Of a stretch of 64,000 bases of DNA, positions 1-12,745 are shown one piece after another. The notes beneath the pieces were generated by a model, which was given only the letters and a program-made list of their open reading frames with translations, did no database searches and was not told the DNA's origin. The stretch's first letter is position 1. Each line of letters starts with the position of its first letter. A program made the translations under genes and the position numbers. Source of the DNA: Trematomus loennbergii. Lineage: Eukaryota > Chordata > Actinopteri > Perciformes > Nototheniidae. The stretch lies in NCBI GenBank assembly GCA_012861695.1, contig JAAOOA010000006.1, positions 26,917,811 through 26,981,810 of the forward strand, in the 5' to 3' direction.

Positions 1-845
1 CCCCCAACAGAACAGAACATGGAGCTGGCAGAACCCCCGGCGGGACAGGTGTCGGCGGGACCCCCGACAGGACAGGATATGGTGTAGGCAGGAAATCTGG
101 AGGAGCAGGTGTCGGCGGGACCCCCAACAGGACAGGATCTGGTGTTGGCAGGAAACCCGGCGGAGCAGTAGTCGGCGGGACCCCCAACGGGACAGGACAT
201 GGGGTTGGCAGGACCCACAGCGGAACAGGTGTCGGCAGGACCCCCAACGATACTGGACGTGGAGTTGGCAGGACCCTCAGCGGAACCCCAACGGCACAGG
301 ACATAGGGTTGGCAAGACCCCCGGCAGAAGAGTTGTCGGCGGGACCCCAACGGGACAGGACATAGGATTGGCAAGACCCCCGGCAGAAGAGTAGTCGGCG
401 GGACCCCCAATGGACAGGACATGGAGTTGGCAAGACCCCCGGCAGGAGAGTAGTCGGCGGGACCTCCAACAGCACAGGACATAGCGTTGGCAGGACCCCC
501 GGCAGAAGAGTAGTCGGCGGGACCCCCAACGGGACAGGACATAGGATTGGCAAGACCCCCGGCAGTCGAGTAGTCGGCGGGACCTCCAACGACACAGGAC
601 ATAGGGTTGGCAGGACCCCCGGCAGAAGAGTAGTCGGCGTGACCTCCAACGGGACAGGACATAGGGTTGGCAAGACCCCCGGCAGAAGAGTAGTCGGCGG
701 GACCTCCAACGGCACAGGACATAGGGTAGGCAGGACCCCCGCAGAAGAGTAGTCGGCGGGACCTCCAACGGTACAGGACATGGGGTAGGCGTCGGCCGTA
801 GAGCCAACAGGACATGGGGGGCTGGCGTCGGCCGGAGAGCCAAGA
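1..845. repeat. GC-rich minisatellite, 60-bp unit
   Basis: The sequence repeats almost in register every 60 bases. Each unit carries a core like gtcggcgggacccccaac, then ggacaggacat and ttggcaggacccccggcag. About 13-14 units are visible and they diverge at both edges; the array runs off the window start. Because 60 is a multiple of three, a long reading frame stays open on the minus strand, but its product is only an Arg/Ser/Leu/Cys repeat starting in a neighbouring transposon end, so I do not call a gene. Confidence 0.9.
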
Positions 846-1108
846 GGAGACGAGGTGCTGGAGTCGGCCGGACCACCGACAGGACACGAGGGGCTGGAGT
901 GGGCCGAACCACTGACAAAACACGGGGGGCTGGCGTCGGCCGGGGAGCCAGTACTGGAGCCGAAACTGAAGCCGGAACCATGGCTGCTGGGGCCGGAACC
1001 ATGGCTGCTGGGGCCAGAACTGGGGCTGGAACCATGGCTGCTGGGACCAGAACTGGGGCTGAAACCATGGCTGCTGGGGCACGGGCTGGAATCCTGGCCC
1101 TGCGTCTC
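846..1108. repeat. Degenerate GC-rich repeats with ccatggctgctgggg motif
   Basis: The sequence continues the array in decayed form (gtcggccggaccaccgacagg, ggggctggagtgggcc). From about 975 to 1080 the motif accatggctgctgggg recurs four times, spaced by ccagaactggggctg-type linkers. No gene is supported. Confidence 0.75.
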
Positions 1109-1111
1109 TTA

Positions 1112-1875
1112 TGGCGCATTTCCACTACAGCGCGGAGCTCGCTTTAAGCGTGCCGTGTCGTGCCGTACCCGTTTTTGGTTGCGCTTCCACTAGGCCTAGT
1201 TACGGCCCGGCCCGGCCCCACTTTTTCACCTCTTTTCTGGCCCGACAAAATTGTGGTTCTATCGGGGCCAACAAACAGGGCTGAGTCGGGCTGAGTATGC
1301 TAAACTAGAGAGAGGAGCGCTGGCAAGAGGGCAACTACAACAAGATGGACATATTTGACCGTGATTTAATTGTAATACACGTTTCAAAATGATGCCGAAG
1401 TAACAACATACTGATACCGGTTAGTAAAAACCATGAATTAATGCTTTGTCAAGTCTGCAGACAGACGGCAGGCAAAAAACCTTTTAAAATTCGTGTTTTT
1501 CTAGATGGAGATTGGCTAAGCTAACGCAGTATATCCTCCGACCGTCCACACTCACAACAACGGCCTATACAGACATAAATAAAGCAGCGACTGTATTCAC
1601 CATGACACAGGCAGTCTGTGGTGTGTACTTGTTTAACTTTTGTCGAGTTTCTGAACATATATAAGGAGCTGTGAGCTCTGAGTGCTAACAGCTAACGGCG
1701 GTGTTGTGTTTCTGGAGTTCTCATTGAAGATGACGTCACGGCGTTACTATAGTAACTACCCCAGTTCCTAAACTGTAATGGAAGCGCAGCATGAAGTGAG
1801 TCGGCCCAATGCGGCCAAGCCGTACCGAGCCGTACCGAGCGTGGCCGAGGCCGACCGTGTAGTGGAAATGCGCCA
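1112..1875. mobile_element. MITE with 17-bp TIRs and TTA target duplication (PIF/Harbinger-like)
   Basis: The left end tggcgcatttccactac and the right end gtagtggaaatgcgcca are perfect 17-bp inverted repeats. They are flanked on both sides by TTA (1109-1111 and 1876-1878). A 3-bp TTA/TAA duplication is the usual mark of PIF/Harbinger transposition. The 764-bp interior has no transposase. A second, right-truncated copy lies at 30597-31319 and shares interior blocks such as accgtgatttaattgtaat and aatgatgccgaagtaacaac. Confidence 0.85.
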
Positions 1876-1878
1876 TTA

Positions 1879-2194
1879 GAGGCCTTTTGGAGACGCCGTG
1901 GACCTCCAACAGGACAGTAGTCGGATCCCAGGAAAGGGTTAGAGGCTTGAGAAAAGCTTCCAGGACTACCTGTAAAATGTTGTAGCCACTCAGGCAACAA
2001 ACCCCTGAGCCAGGGCTTGCGAGCAACCTCCTGGCGTGCCTCCTTCAAAGCAGCCACTCTACCCCGTATAGATGTGGCGTCATACCAGGTATAAAAAAGG
2101 TACTCTCGAGAGTACCCAAGACGTTCCGCCTGGAGAATAAAAAATCTGAATCTGCTGAGTCCAATGTTGGTCGGTTCATTCTGTTAGGTAATGT
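1879..2194. other. Unique sequence with traces of the flanking minisatellite
   Basis: After the MITE the motif ggacctccaacaggacag resumes, as expected if the MITE landed inside the array. No gene is seen. An 18-bp perfect palindrome lies at 2099-2116 (ggtactctcgagagtacc), followed by an aataaaa signal near 2136. Confidence 0.5.
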
Positions 2195-2562
2195 GGAAAG
2201 GGTAGGACCCAAATGCAGACTACAAAAAGGGTAAAGGTCTATAAACAAAAACGAGCTTTATTACAAAAGCTGATGACAAAAAACATGACTTGAAACAAAA
2301 CGAAAGCAAAAGGAAAAAACATTTACCGAAAGACTGACCGTGACTGACATGGAGGGAGACAGGAAAAACCAACAATGAACTGACAAGGCACACAGGGGAA
2401 GACGAGACTAAATACAGAGAGGGGTAATCACAAGACAAGACACAGCTGGGGTAAGGGAGGCAGAAACACAAGGGCAACAGGTGAACACAATCAGACAATC
2501 AGACACACCAGGGAAACTAATGACAGGAAGGCAAACACAGGAAGAAGGAACAGAAAAGACAC
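2195..2562. repeat. Dispersed fish repeat, low-complexity AC/AG-rich
   Basis: A purine-rich stretch full of gacaagacacagctgggg, cagacaatcagacacacc and gaacaggtgaacac-like words. Its style is that of a family commonly seen in teleost genomes. A pyrimidine-rich block of similar character, reverse-complement in style, is at 18840-19130. The element class is not assigned. Confidence 0.45.
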
Positions 2563-2565
2563 TGG

Positions 2566-3723
2566 GGCCCTTTCTCATGTCATCAAATGTCCCTGCTCGA
2601 CTCCCCTCCTCGACTCCTATCCTCGAGACTTAGTCCCGCCCACAGGAGATGCGAGCGGAGGAGCCGAGGAGGGGAACCGAGGAGAGAGGAGGGGAAGCAG
2701 CAGGCGGTTAGAGAAATGAGAACTCCTCTCCTCTGAGTGGTCATTTTAAAGAGACGTCCATTAATGATGACAGGAGGCACAGCAGCCCTCTGTCTGATGG
2801 ACAGATGTGTTCATGACGACTTATATATTTACTTTCATTCATTCACAGTGCGGTATAATGAGACAATAACAGGCTACAGATGCGGACACACACACACACA
2901 TACACACACACACACACATATATATATTTATATAAATGTATACAATTTCAGAATCAAACAGAGCACTCTCATAATAACGTAACACTATCAGAGACTGGAT
3001 ATATCCCCCCCCCCCCCCCCCCTCTCTGGTCGCTACAATGAGGAAAATAAATTACGGGCCAAAATTTTATTTACAAGTATTAAAAGTAAGCAACTGAGAC
3101 CTGTCTCTCCGCTGCATCTACGCACACACTGTACCACACACACCTACACCACACACACGCACCTACAGCTCCTAAAGCATAATAATCAGGCTACAGCCGT
3201 TGTGTATTTTATTATGTGAAGCACTAAATGGTTTTAGAAAAATATCGACTCTTTGTTTGTAGATATCTACTAAACTAAAGCAAATAAAGAGAGTAGGCCT
3301 GTTATACTGAGTGATATATATTATACACACTGCTCTGCTTTCTGCACGGACCTCACAGCTGTTCTCTCTGTAAACATCGCGTCGCGATTAAAGCAGTTAA
3401 TAAAATAATATCCAGGGGATGCATGCAGAGCTGTCATTGGCTGAGATCAGTCCGGCCGTGCGTCACGACTCTTTGAAACATCTCTGTTTCCGGAAATGCA
3501 TCCACGGAGGAGCCGTGGAGGACTGTGGAGGACCCATCAGTGTATCCTCGGTTATAGCTCCTCCAGAGAGCCTCCTCGACGATCGATGCTCGGTCCTCGA
3601 TGTGCATTTCGAGAAATGAGATGTCCTTCAACATGGCGCGCTAAAATTCATTTCCGGGTCACTACCGGAGGACCGAGGAGTCGAGGAGTCGAGGAGGGAC
3701 ATTTGATGACATGAGAAAGGGCC
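2566..3723. mobile_element. MITE with ~30-bp TIRs (ggccctttctcatgtcatca)
   Basis: The left end ggccctttctcatgtcatca continues aaatgtccctgctcgactcc. The right end is its reverse complement with few changes (ggacatttgatgacatgaga then aagggcc). Inside are a CA/TA microsatellite (2885-2930), a poly-C run (3006-3022) and several gaggagtcgaggag-type words next to the ends. There is no transposase and I could not identify a target duplication. Confidence 0.8.
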
Positions 3724-3784
3724 AAGGAGGAAAACATTTCAAAACAAAGGTGGAAAATGAAAACATAAATACAAAACCGTAACA

Positions 3785-4113
3785 CTACCTCTCTGAAAGG
3801 TCCCAATGTGTTCACTATGATGGGCTGTCTTCTGAGTGGTTAAACATTGCTAATGGTGTTCCTCAAGGTTCTGTTTTAGGTCCACTTTTATTCTCCATAT
3901 ATATCAACAGTTTAGGTGAAAATGTGGATGAAGCTACTTTACATTTTTATGCGGATGATACCGTGATGTATTGTGCAGGTCCCTCCATTAAGGAGGCTGT
4001 TGTTAAATTACAGGCTGTTTTTAACATTATTCAGACTCAGCTCTCTGAACTTAAGCTTCTTTTAAATGTTGATAAAACCAAGGTAATGCTTTTTTCAAAG
4101 CTAAAATGACACC
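3785..4113 (+). pseudogene. Jockey-superfamily LINE reverse transcriptase, 5' piece
   Basis: Conceptual translation gives a non-LTR reverse transcriptase palm. It has the motif GVPQGSVLGPLLFSIYIN, then the catalytic box FYADDTVMY, then LLLNVDKTKVMLF. The element is 5'-truncated: endonuclease and fingers are absent. The frame is cut at about 4110 by a MITE (4114-5381) and resumes at about 5382 with the thumb region. The assignment is to the jockey superfamily (CR1/L2/Rex1-like); the exact clade is not certain. It is not functional. Confidence 0.85.
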
Positions 4114-5381
4114 TGGGGCCTCATTTATAACGCCTTGCGTAGGATTGACGTGAGAAGGTTGCTTACGTAGTACAAAGCAAAAAAATAGGTACAGAAATGT
4201 TCCGACATTTTCCGATTCACAAAACATTGCGTACAGGCGAGGGAAGTGCGTACCGGCACTTCCTACGCCTGTTTCCCTTTATAAATCACAATCGACTCGA
4301 AATGCGGTGCAGCTTTTGCAGGCTTCACGTAACGCCCATATTTGCCTATAAATAGTCAAAGAAACGCCCATTCATTCATTCATTTTGACTGACTGCATGG
4401 AGAAGATCGCAGGAAATGAGGACAGAACAGCTAAAAAAGATATCTCACACCGTGTCAGATTTTGGTTATTTTGGGGAGGTCGAGATAAATCATATTGTTT
4501 GGTGGATGCAGTTTGAACCAGAGTAGCAGCATGGAGGTCGGATCGTCACCAAAATAAATAAATAAGTGGTCCGAAAAAAGTTAATGACAAAAAAATACAC
4601 ATAACCTTCCTCAGGCAGTGTGTTTGTCCCGGGGACAGGAGACACCCCCTTGATGAGAAACTGTAAGAAATGATCGGGGAATCCCTCCGGAGTGGAGTCA
4701 TGACGACTGGATCTGAATTATTTTGTTGTATTTGGTGGTTTGTGTTCCAGCTGTCGATCAGCAACTATATATCCATAATCCACCAGTTAAAGGAAATACA
4801 ACTAATGTGTTGTGTTATATTAGCTCTACAATTTACCACATATGGTGTTCTTAGTTTCCATACCTCCTGTGTTTTACGAGCGACTTATTAAGTCTTGGCA
4901 AACGGCATAAAAACGATTAAACGTGATAGTATATAAAACCACACTCGTATCTACAACCTATAGAAATGCAAAACGGCGTTAATTTAGACGTTATTCTGTC
5001 CTCCTGCTTACCGCATCATTTATGAGAAAACATTTCATAACATTAACACAACATATTCGAGGTGGTTTTAAATAACATATCCGTATTTATTTATTTCTCC
5101 AAGTTATGTTTTTATGAATGAAAATGAATTCTTCATATATGATAAATGAGAGGTAACATTTTATTTATTTCCACATATTTCTCTCCATTCTTCCTTCTGC
5201 CAACGGTGTCGCAGTTTCTCGTCTCTCCCGTTGTTGTGCTTAGTGCGTACGCATGGGTTAGAGTTTGCGTGGAGGACCGCACATTTTCCCGTCAAGTTAG
5301 TATTTTATAAATCGCAAACATTGCGTAGAAACTGGCGAACACAATTTTTTGAGCGTATATCCCTTTATAAATGAGGCCCCA
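4114..5381 (+). mobile_element. MITE with 17-bp TIRs (tggggcctcatttataa)
   Basis: The left terminus tggggcctcatttataa and the right terminus ttataaatgaggcccca are perfect inverted repeats. The 1,268-bp element splits a LINE reverse transcriptase. Two related copies form the fold-back at 57759-59904. Conserved interior words include gcgtaggattgacgtgagaa, aaatgcggtgcagcttttgc and tttctacgcaatgtttgc (read on the minus strand). No intact transposase is present. The GGGCCTCATTTATAA terminus recalls Harbinger/ISL2EU-type fish elements, which is an inference. Confidence 0.85.
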
Positions 5382-6222
5382 GAGCCTGTTTTAGATATTG
5401 TTACTATGCAAGGACAAGTACTAGAAGTGGTTGCCTGTTATAAATACCTAGGTATCTGGCTTGATGATTGTCTTACTTTTAAACTTCATGTCAATAACCT
5501 GCTTAAAAAGCTGAGGGTTAGGCTGGGTTTCTTTTTCAGAAACAAGTCCTGTTTCTCGCTTGAGGCCAGGAAAAGGCTAGTCACTCTGACCTTTTTACCT
5601 GTGCTGGACTATGGTGATTTGTTGTATATGAATGCACCTGCCCATTGCCTGAACAAGTTAGATGCCGTCTATCACAGCGCACTGAGATTTGTCACAAATT
5701 GTAAAGCACTTACACATCACTGTACCCTGTATGCCAAGGCAGGTTTGCCATCACTTACTGTACGGAGGCTCAGTCATTGGTACACGTTTATTTATAAGCT
5801 TTGTTGGGTAAACTCCCGTATTATATCTGCTCTCTGATAACACAGAGAGTTGCAAGCAGCTATTGTCTGAGATCGCATGATGTAGTATTGTTAGATGTGC
5901 CAAGAGCAAGGACTGTCTTAGGTAAGACAGCTTTTATGTGCGCAGCTCCACTTGCTTGGAACAATCTTTGAAACTGCGCAATCTCATTCCTCTGCATGTT
6001 TTTAAAGCTAGGCTAAATGAAATGCTCGTTGATACTATGGGTACTTGTAAATGTCTATAACTATGTAAATGTATCCTGTAAATATAATGTATGATGTCCT
6101 TTATTGTTTTATGTTTCATGTGGAACCTATATGCTGCAGGTCTCCCTTGAAAAAGAGATCTATGATCTCAATGGGACCAATCTGGTTAAATAAAGGTTTG
6201 AAATGAAAAATGAAATGAAATG
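5382..6222 (+). pseudogene. Jockey-superfamily LINE, 3' piece and tail
   Basis: This continues the reverse transcriptase after the MITE. The motif YKYLGIWLDDCLTFKLH marks the region after the catalytic box, and FLPVLDYGDLLYMNAPA and SALRFVTNCKALTHHCTLYA follow. A frameshift near 5800 moves the C-terminus to another frame (SSYCLRSHDVVLLDVPRAR, then AFMCAAPLAWNNL). The 3' UTR has tgatctcaatgggaccaatc and ggttaaataaaggtttg, and ends in gaaatgaaa repeats near 6222, as expected of a LINE 3' end. It is a decayed copy. Confidence 0.85.
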
Positions 6223-6223
6223 T

Positions 6224-6631
6224 TAGCATTTTTAGCTACCTAGCGTCACCTGTTTTGATGTCTGTTTTTATTTATAACGTCGCGAATTCGTATAATTCAG
6301 TGATAATGAGGGTACTCATATATTCTGTGTCACCTCACGATGTGAATCGATGTCATGGATGTGGAGAAGAGATAAATAATAAGGTTTTGTGATTGATTTT
6401 CGGTGCAGTAATCTGTTAGCATTTTTCGCTCGTTGCTAATTCAGAGGCTCAGTGTTAGCATTGTGGGTTTTTAAAAAAAAAAAAAAAAAAAGATCAGTTA
6501 GATGAGTTTCTTCCCGTTACATGGATATAAAACATTTATAGTTTATTAAATGAACATGTCCTCAGACACTGTTTCCTGCAAGATGTTGCGGCAGTGCCCC
6601 GGTACCGGGGTCTCTCGGGCTTAACAGGTTA
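6224..6631 (-). mobile_element. Truncated TTAA-MITE (family of 36043, 45833, 53341)
   Basis: It ends with gggcttaacaggTTAA. On the minus strand it aligns with the 53341 copy: cagtgtctgagg, ataaactataaatgtt, aacgggaagaaactca and gcctctgaattagc are shared. Only about 400 bp of the 1.15-kb element remains, abutting the LINE tail. Confidence 0.75.
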
Positions 6632-7501
6632 AAGATATTACTGATTTTCTTTGAATTAAAGAATGTAATATACTGAGTTGAGAGAATAGTCAGGGGTTTT
6701 GGGTGATGGGAGACACATCTATGGAATCAGAATTTCAATAGCTGATATTATTATGTTTTATTAACTAGACCACTGTTTTTTTAACCCGCACCGCCTAGTG
6801 GTTAAAGCACGTTATTGAATGTTGTTGTTGAATGTTATATTTGATTAAAACATTTAAATATTAAGAAAAATATTAAGCTACAGAGTAGATATGGCAATGA
6901 AAATCTTTAACACCTTTAATATACTGAGGGGTTTCCATCTGGAGGGTTAAACCCCTTTAGCTCCACATTTCAGATTCCTCATTTCTTTTTTTAATACTCT
7001 TTTTATTGTCATCGTTGTAAACATTCAGACATAACATACTTTTAGAGCCATTTGTATTTCATTATTATGGTCTGAATGTTAGGCTTAGTCATAATATCAC
7101 GATTTAGATTAAACTCTTAATCATTTATTTTTGTGAGTCACACTATGGTTTAAAAGATATTAATTTAAAGCTCACTTATTTGTTATCAAATGTGCGTCAG
7201 GTATCACGTGCACGGCTACATGCCTATATATGGCAGCCGCAGGACAATGGGACACAGCTGATGGTGATGAGACGGGGAAGCGGTAAAGTCTTTTGACCGT
7301 GTTCTTTTTGTTCTTTTTGATACTGATAACTTTTATTTACTATGAAGCGAGGAAATGTGTCCTCCTGTTTCTATGCCGTCTGGCAATAGATAAATAAAGC
7401 TGATCTGATTCAACAACGATCTCCGCTAAATCTGTTTGGAAACAAAGGGAGGCGCGTCAAAACCCACAGCCCCGACAGAGGGGGCTATTACATGTAGGTT
7501 G
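6632..7501. other. AT-rich sequence, no gene seen
   Basis: No coding signal. A 55-bp block at 6903-6960 (atactgaggggtttccatct) is repeated in inverted orientation at 16050-16112. A CACGTG E-box is at about 7206, and a tatatatgg box with an aataaa signal follows at 7226-7400, which could be remnants of a promoter or LTR but cannot be assigned. Confidence 0.4.
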
Positions 7502-8487
7502 CTTGACCTCTGAGTGAAACGTCATGGGGTTAAGGGATAGTGGATAGGAGAATTCAAAAGGATTTAGGAGAAGAGACTGCGGTACTTTAGAGAATCCGAC
7601 TGCACTTTCACTATCCGACGTGTTTATGATGCGCCAGCGGACGTCATAAATGTGCGTCTGCTGCTGTAGGGAAACTATGGAAACTACAGTTTTCTATACA
7701 GCGGACTACAACATGGATGTTTAATAAGAACGACGGACTACTGTAAACTCATCTAGAGACTCTGCACCATGCTCTGATGCTGTTGTGTTATGCTTTATGA
7801 ACGTGGAGGACAGAGAAACATATTCTTCATGACCAAAGTTGGAATTGAAATAAAAAAGGAAAGTGAAACTTATGCTCGTCACCCTCTCCCTCCGCTCCAC
7901 ATTAATACAAATGATCCCAATACGTATGATTGTATGAAAAGATCTTAAAATCAATACAAATGTATTTATTATAAACGTTAGTCCTTAACATCTATCACTG
8001 TGTATATCACCATTCAAACATCTTTTAAAAGTTGAACAAACCCCACACAGCTCAGTAAAGACTGTGAAATGTTGACTTTATTTGATCATTTCAGTAAAAA
8101 CTAACGTTCATATTTCTCTTTTTGATTATAATACTGATGAACGTTCAAAACAAAGCACTTTGGCAACTTAAAATGCTTAATAAGCACCGTAACTTTCATG
8201 ATATCATTTCTCGTTCATAATCGGTTGTTTCCGTGAACAGCCGACTGTTGTGTGACGGCAAATGCCGCGGCCGCAAGGCATTGTGGGGCAGCATTTTCTC
8301 CTCTCCTTTCGGTTAGGAGGTCCAGTGGTTCCTAAGCTAAAGGAGGTTATAAAGGAAGTTTGAAACCTCCTTTCCTTTCATTTAGAGAATTCGAACGGCA
8401 CTTATCATGGCTGCCACTGAGGGACTTCCGGGTCATTTCACTCCATTAGGAAGGTTCCTAAGCTAAATGGACTATTCGACCGCAACC
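7502..8487. mobile_element. MITE copy (family of 51655-52695), left end lost
   Basis: This stretch aligns with 51710-52695 over nearly its whole length; gtggataggagaattcaaaa and gcgccagcggacgtc are shared. Its right terminus ggactattcgaccgcaacc matches the right TIR of the intact copy. The left TIR is missing, so this copy is truncated. Confidence 0.85.
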
Positions 8488-8767
8488 ACGGATTAAAACA
8501 CCACCACACATACAGGGGTTAAATTGGGCCGAGGCTGTCGGGGCTCACCCTCACACATTTATCATATGTTTACAAAAAACGAATATATGTTAAAACTTTT
8601 CTCGTTCTTAATATAGACTATATTTAGGGTCGATATGTGTTGACTTTACTTTAAAATAGCAGATCTAGGTGACCGGATATAGTTTGTCGGTTAGTGAGCG
8701 AGTGTCTCTGCTCCGATCAGGAGCTGCAGCACCGCCCGGACTCCGCTGCGGCTCCGTGGCGTGCAGG

Positions 8768-9671
<904 letters not shown>

Positions 9672-10110
9672 ACATCATTATAAAAACACAGGATTAAAAA
9701 TAAGGGGATTAAAATCATTGAATGAATTTTTAAAAGGTTGATAAGTGAACATTTAACAATATTAAAACAACACGGAGCAGAGCGGAGCAGGGATCCTAAA
9801 ATCACAAGTCTTTACAAGAAGAGCAAAACACACATATATTTACAATATCAAATAATATATTCATACAAAACTAAATATATGTTTATATTAATAACAATAT
9901 CTTTATTTACTTTCAACATTTAAAACCGTTTTTTCTCTGTATTATGCGATATTTATATTTTGGGGTGTTTATATATTTTATTTACTTTCTGAAGTTTCAC
10001 CTTTTTACATTTTTTAAATTGTTAATGAATTTATCAATAATAATAATAATGATGTTACATTTTACCATTGGTCTCTGTAACCTCTCTCTCTCTGTCTCTA
10101 TCTCTTGTGA
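9672..10110. repeat. Duplicated segment flanking the IgSF locus (copy 1)
   Basis: Bases 9672-9832 match 15305-15460 in inverted orientation (aacacggagcagagcggagc here). Bases 9845-10110 match 15465-15775 in direct orientation (catacaaaactaaatatatg, ttttggggtgtttatatatt). The inverted block includes the sequence just upstream of the RTE-like LINE, up to gagcaaaacacaca. Confidence 0.85.
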
Positions 10111-10226
10111 TCAGACTCAGATGTTGTGTTTGCATGAATTTCTAACATCCAGTGTTTAAATCCTGTTTCTGAGCCGCTGTATGAAAGAGGACGAGGACAG
10201 AGGGAAGTGAAATGAACAGATGCATA

Positions 10227-11547
10227 TTAAGTGTCCCGTGTTCTGGTCCTCAGGGTCACAGTGACTACAGCAACACAGAGCATCAGCAGCAGAACACTGA
10301 GCGCTGAGCATCTCACTGCGTAGAAGGTGGAGTGAACCCCAAAGGGGTCTCTGCGCAGGAGGGTCTTGGTTGAAACAGACACTGACATTCTGTCAACTGC
10401 ACACCAATACTCTCCTGTGTCTTCCAGAGAGACATCAGAAATCACCAATCTCCCATCACTGTCCTGCGCACATTGCTACTGACTGATTATAATAAACTAA
10501 TGGTTCTTCCTTTGGTTCGGTTCGACTTAAAGAACCAAGTGAGTGACTGACCCTTTTCCCAATCTTTGCATCTGAGAGTGACTTCTTCTCCCCCTGAGAA
10601 GAGCTCTACAGCAGGGGGGGGGAATTTGGGGCACACCACACAGATATGATTTCACAGTATTTAAGTTTTACAAGAGTACCGACCTGAGTGATTTACCGTT
10701 ACCGATGTTAACACCAGAGAAGAGTTCTGGTCCATTACACCCACAGACTGGTTATGTTGTTCTGGTGATTGTTGTATAAGATAGTCTCCCAATGTGGAGG
10801 CTTCTCTTCACGGAAACCAGTGACAGAGCACTGCAACACAGCCGTGTCTTCCACTGAGAGATAGATCATCTCTAAGTACAGCTCATACTCTACAGAGTTA
10901 CTGCGAACACACTGCTGTGTTGGTTCATCAGCAGACAGGTGTATTCTCCGAGGTCAGCTTTGAGATGTTGGATATACGTAGAGCTGATGTGTTCTTCACC
11001 ACTTGGTATCTTCCTCTATCATTGTCCATCACTGATGCCGTATCGTCCCCAAAAACTCTGGTCCATATTTTCTGTTCATATCGATAATCCCGTTTGAGCC
11101 ACTGGACATCCAGGTGGTCAGCTGCTCCAGACAAGCAGGTCTTTTGTTTCTTCATCTTCCATGTATTCACAGGGCCATCTATGTAACCACAAACAGTAAC
11201 TGTGATGTTTCTCTCATGAGTCACTTTGCCCTCAGTCCAGCACTCCTCTTGGTACAGGCCGGAGTCTGAATGGGTCAGTTGTGATCTTGTAGGAAGAAGT
11301 ATCGGCCATGCTGACGAGTCGTTGCTTCAGGTCTTCAGGTACTGAGGAGTTCTGGGGCCAGAGGTCAGAGGTGTTCCACAGGACCAGCTTCTCCTCACCA
11401 ACAGATCTGGAGATCAGGCAGGAGCCGGCCTCCTCTGGGAGCTTGAAGGTGAAGAGTCTCTTTCCTTCGGATGACGATGAGTTCTTCAGCGTGAATGTTG
11501 CTGATGAGAGCAAACAGCAGCACGGAGAGCTCTGAGACTGCAGCCAT
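10227..11547 (-). pseudogene. Immunoglobulin-superfamily type I receptor, decayed
   Basis: Read on the minus strand from the ATG at 11547, the sequence gives a signal peptide (MAAVSELSVLLFALISNIHA). A V-type domain fragment follows (FKLPEEAGSCLISR ... DSGLYQEECW), then a second domain (LDVQWLKRDYRYEQ ... DLGEYTCLL) and a third region (TAVLQCSVTGF). The last domain has LRCKDWEKGQSLTWFF and SLEDTGEYWCAV, followed by a transmembrane segment (SALSVLLLMLCVAVVTVTL) and a very short basic tail. At least three frameshifts (about 11470, 11285 and 10960) and an in-frame stop near 10755 break the chain. The domain set resembles fish CD300/PIGR-like or other novel Ig-like receptors. Introns could explain some breaks, but the frame changes inside domains argue for a pseudogene. 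Confidence 0.75.
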
Positions 11548-12690
11548 TCTGCTCGGAGGTTTCCTCGTGAGTGTTGTGCAAACACTGACACCGCTCACTT
11601 ATAAGATCTGTATCAACCCTCAGCAACAGCGTCTCATTGGTGGACCGAAAACATGACATCTTTATCTCATCGTCAGTGGAAACTTTGAAGGTTAGAGTTA
11701 TCAAGTAATCTCTGGGTTTGGACTGACCTCAAAGCCACGCTCTTCGTGTCTGGACTTCTGATCTGAACATGTTGATATCTTGAGTTTGCTGCACAGGAAG
11801 ACATTGATCTGATGGTTAGAGTTGAGGGGGTCCAGACACCAGTTTGGGGGACTGGGGCTGTGATGGAGAGAGGTGTTCTACCAATGGAAGGGTAGGGGGT
11901 TTGATCCCAGCCCCTGCAGTCAATATATCAATGTTTACTTCATTTCATTTCCATCTTTATTTCAAACAGATTAAAAAAACTAATAAAAAATAGCAAATGT
12001 GAAAAACAGAATAGCGTATTGTTAGAATACAGTATTTATCAATATTCATAATCATATTTATATATTCAACAAAAATGTTCATATTAATAATAATAATATA
12101 ATCCTATGTGTCCGAAGGGAGCAGGAGGAAGCAGATGCTTATTGATCCCCCTTACTTACTGCTGATCAATGATTATCCTTTAAATCATTTCTGCAAGTTA
12201 TTCCTACTTACATATTTACATTTATACATTTACAATCATTTCTCCTCTTCAATCTCCTTTCTTCATTCTCATACTTTTCCAAAGAAGTGTTTCTGTGCAT
12301 CCTTCAAAGTGAATGCTATGTGTGCTTTGTTTGAACTCCTGCTCCAAGCCGCTCCATGAAACCCCCCCCACAGATTGTTCTGCTCTTCTCAGAGTTCTTC
12401 TGACCTTGACTTGTTTCAGATGTAGACTCCTCTCAGATGATACCCCCCCTCTCTGTCTATGAACAACGTCTGTAGTTTCCTAGCAAGTAGATGATGTCTT
12501 GCTCTGTACATGATGCAGTTTGAAATGTAACCAGATCAGTAAACTTCAGTGTGTGTGACTTCAAGAATAATGAAGAGTGTGTTCAAGATATCCAACATTA
12601 TTGATTACTCTTATAGCCCTTTTTTGTAATGTGCATAACGGCTGTAGGTTAGTTTTGTGTTTCCCATCCACACAGTAACTCAGATATGGC
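11548..12690. other. No gene seen; possible tRNA-derived SINE trace
   Basis: Mostly AT-rich. At about 11895-11935 the string tagggggtttgatcccagcc resembles a tRNA B-box as in tRNA-derived SINE heads, but no complete tRNA fold or SINE end was found. Confidence 0.4.
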
Positions 12691-12745
12691 GATATGAGTG
12701 TATCATATATTGGCAAGAAAATCTACAAGAGATTGTACAGTGCAA

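Noticed and set aside
277..1125. 282-codon minus-strand frame in the GC-rich array
   Set aside because: It begins inside a MITE end and consists of minisatellite-derived repeats; 60-bp units preserve the frame.
11870..11940. Possible tRNA (gtttgatcccagcc B-box-like string)
   Set aside because: No convincing acceptor stem or anticodon arm; at best a tRNA-derived SINE trace.
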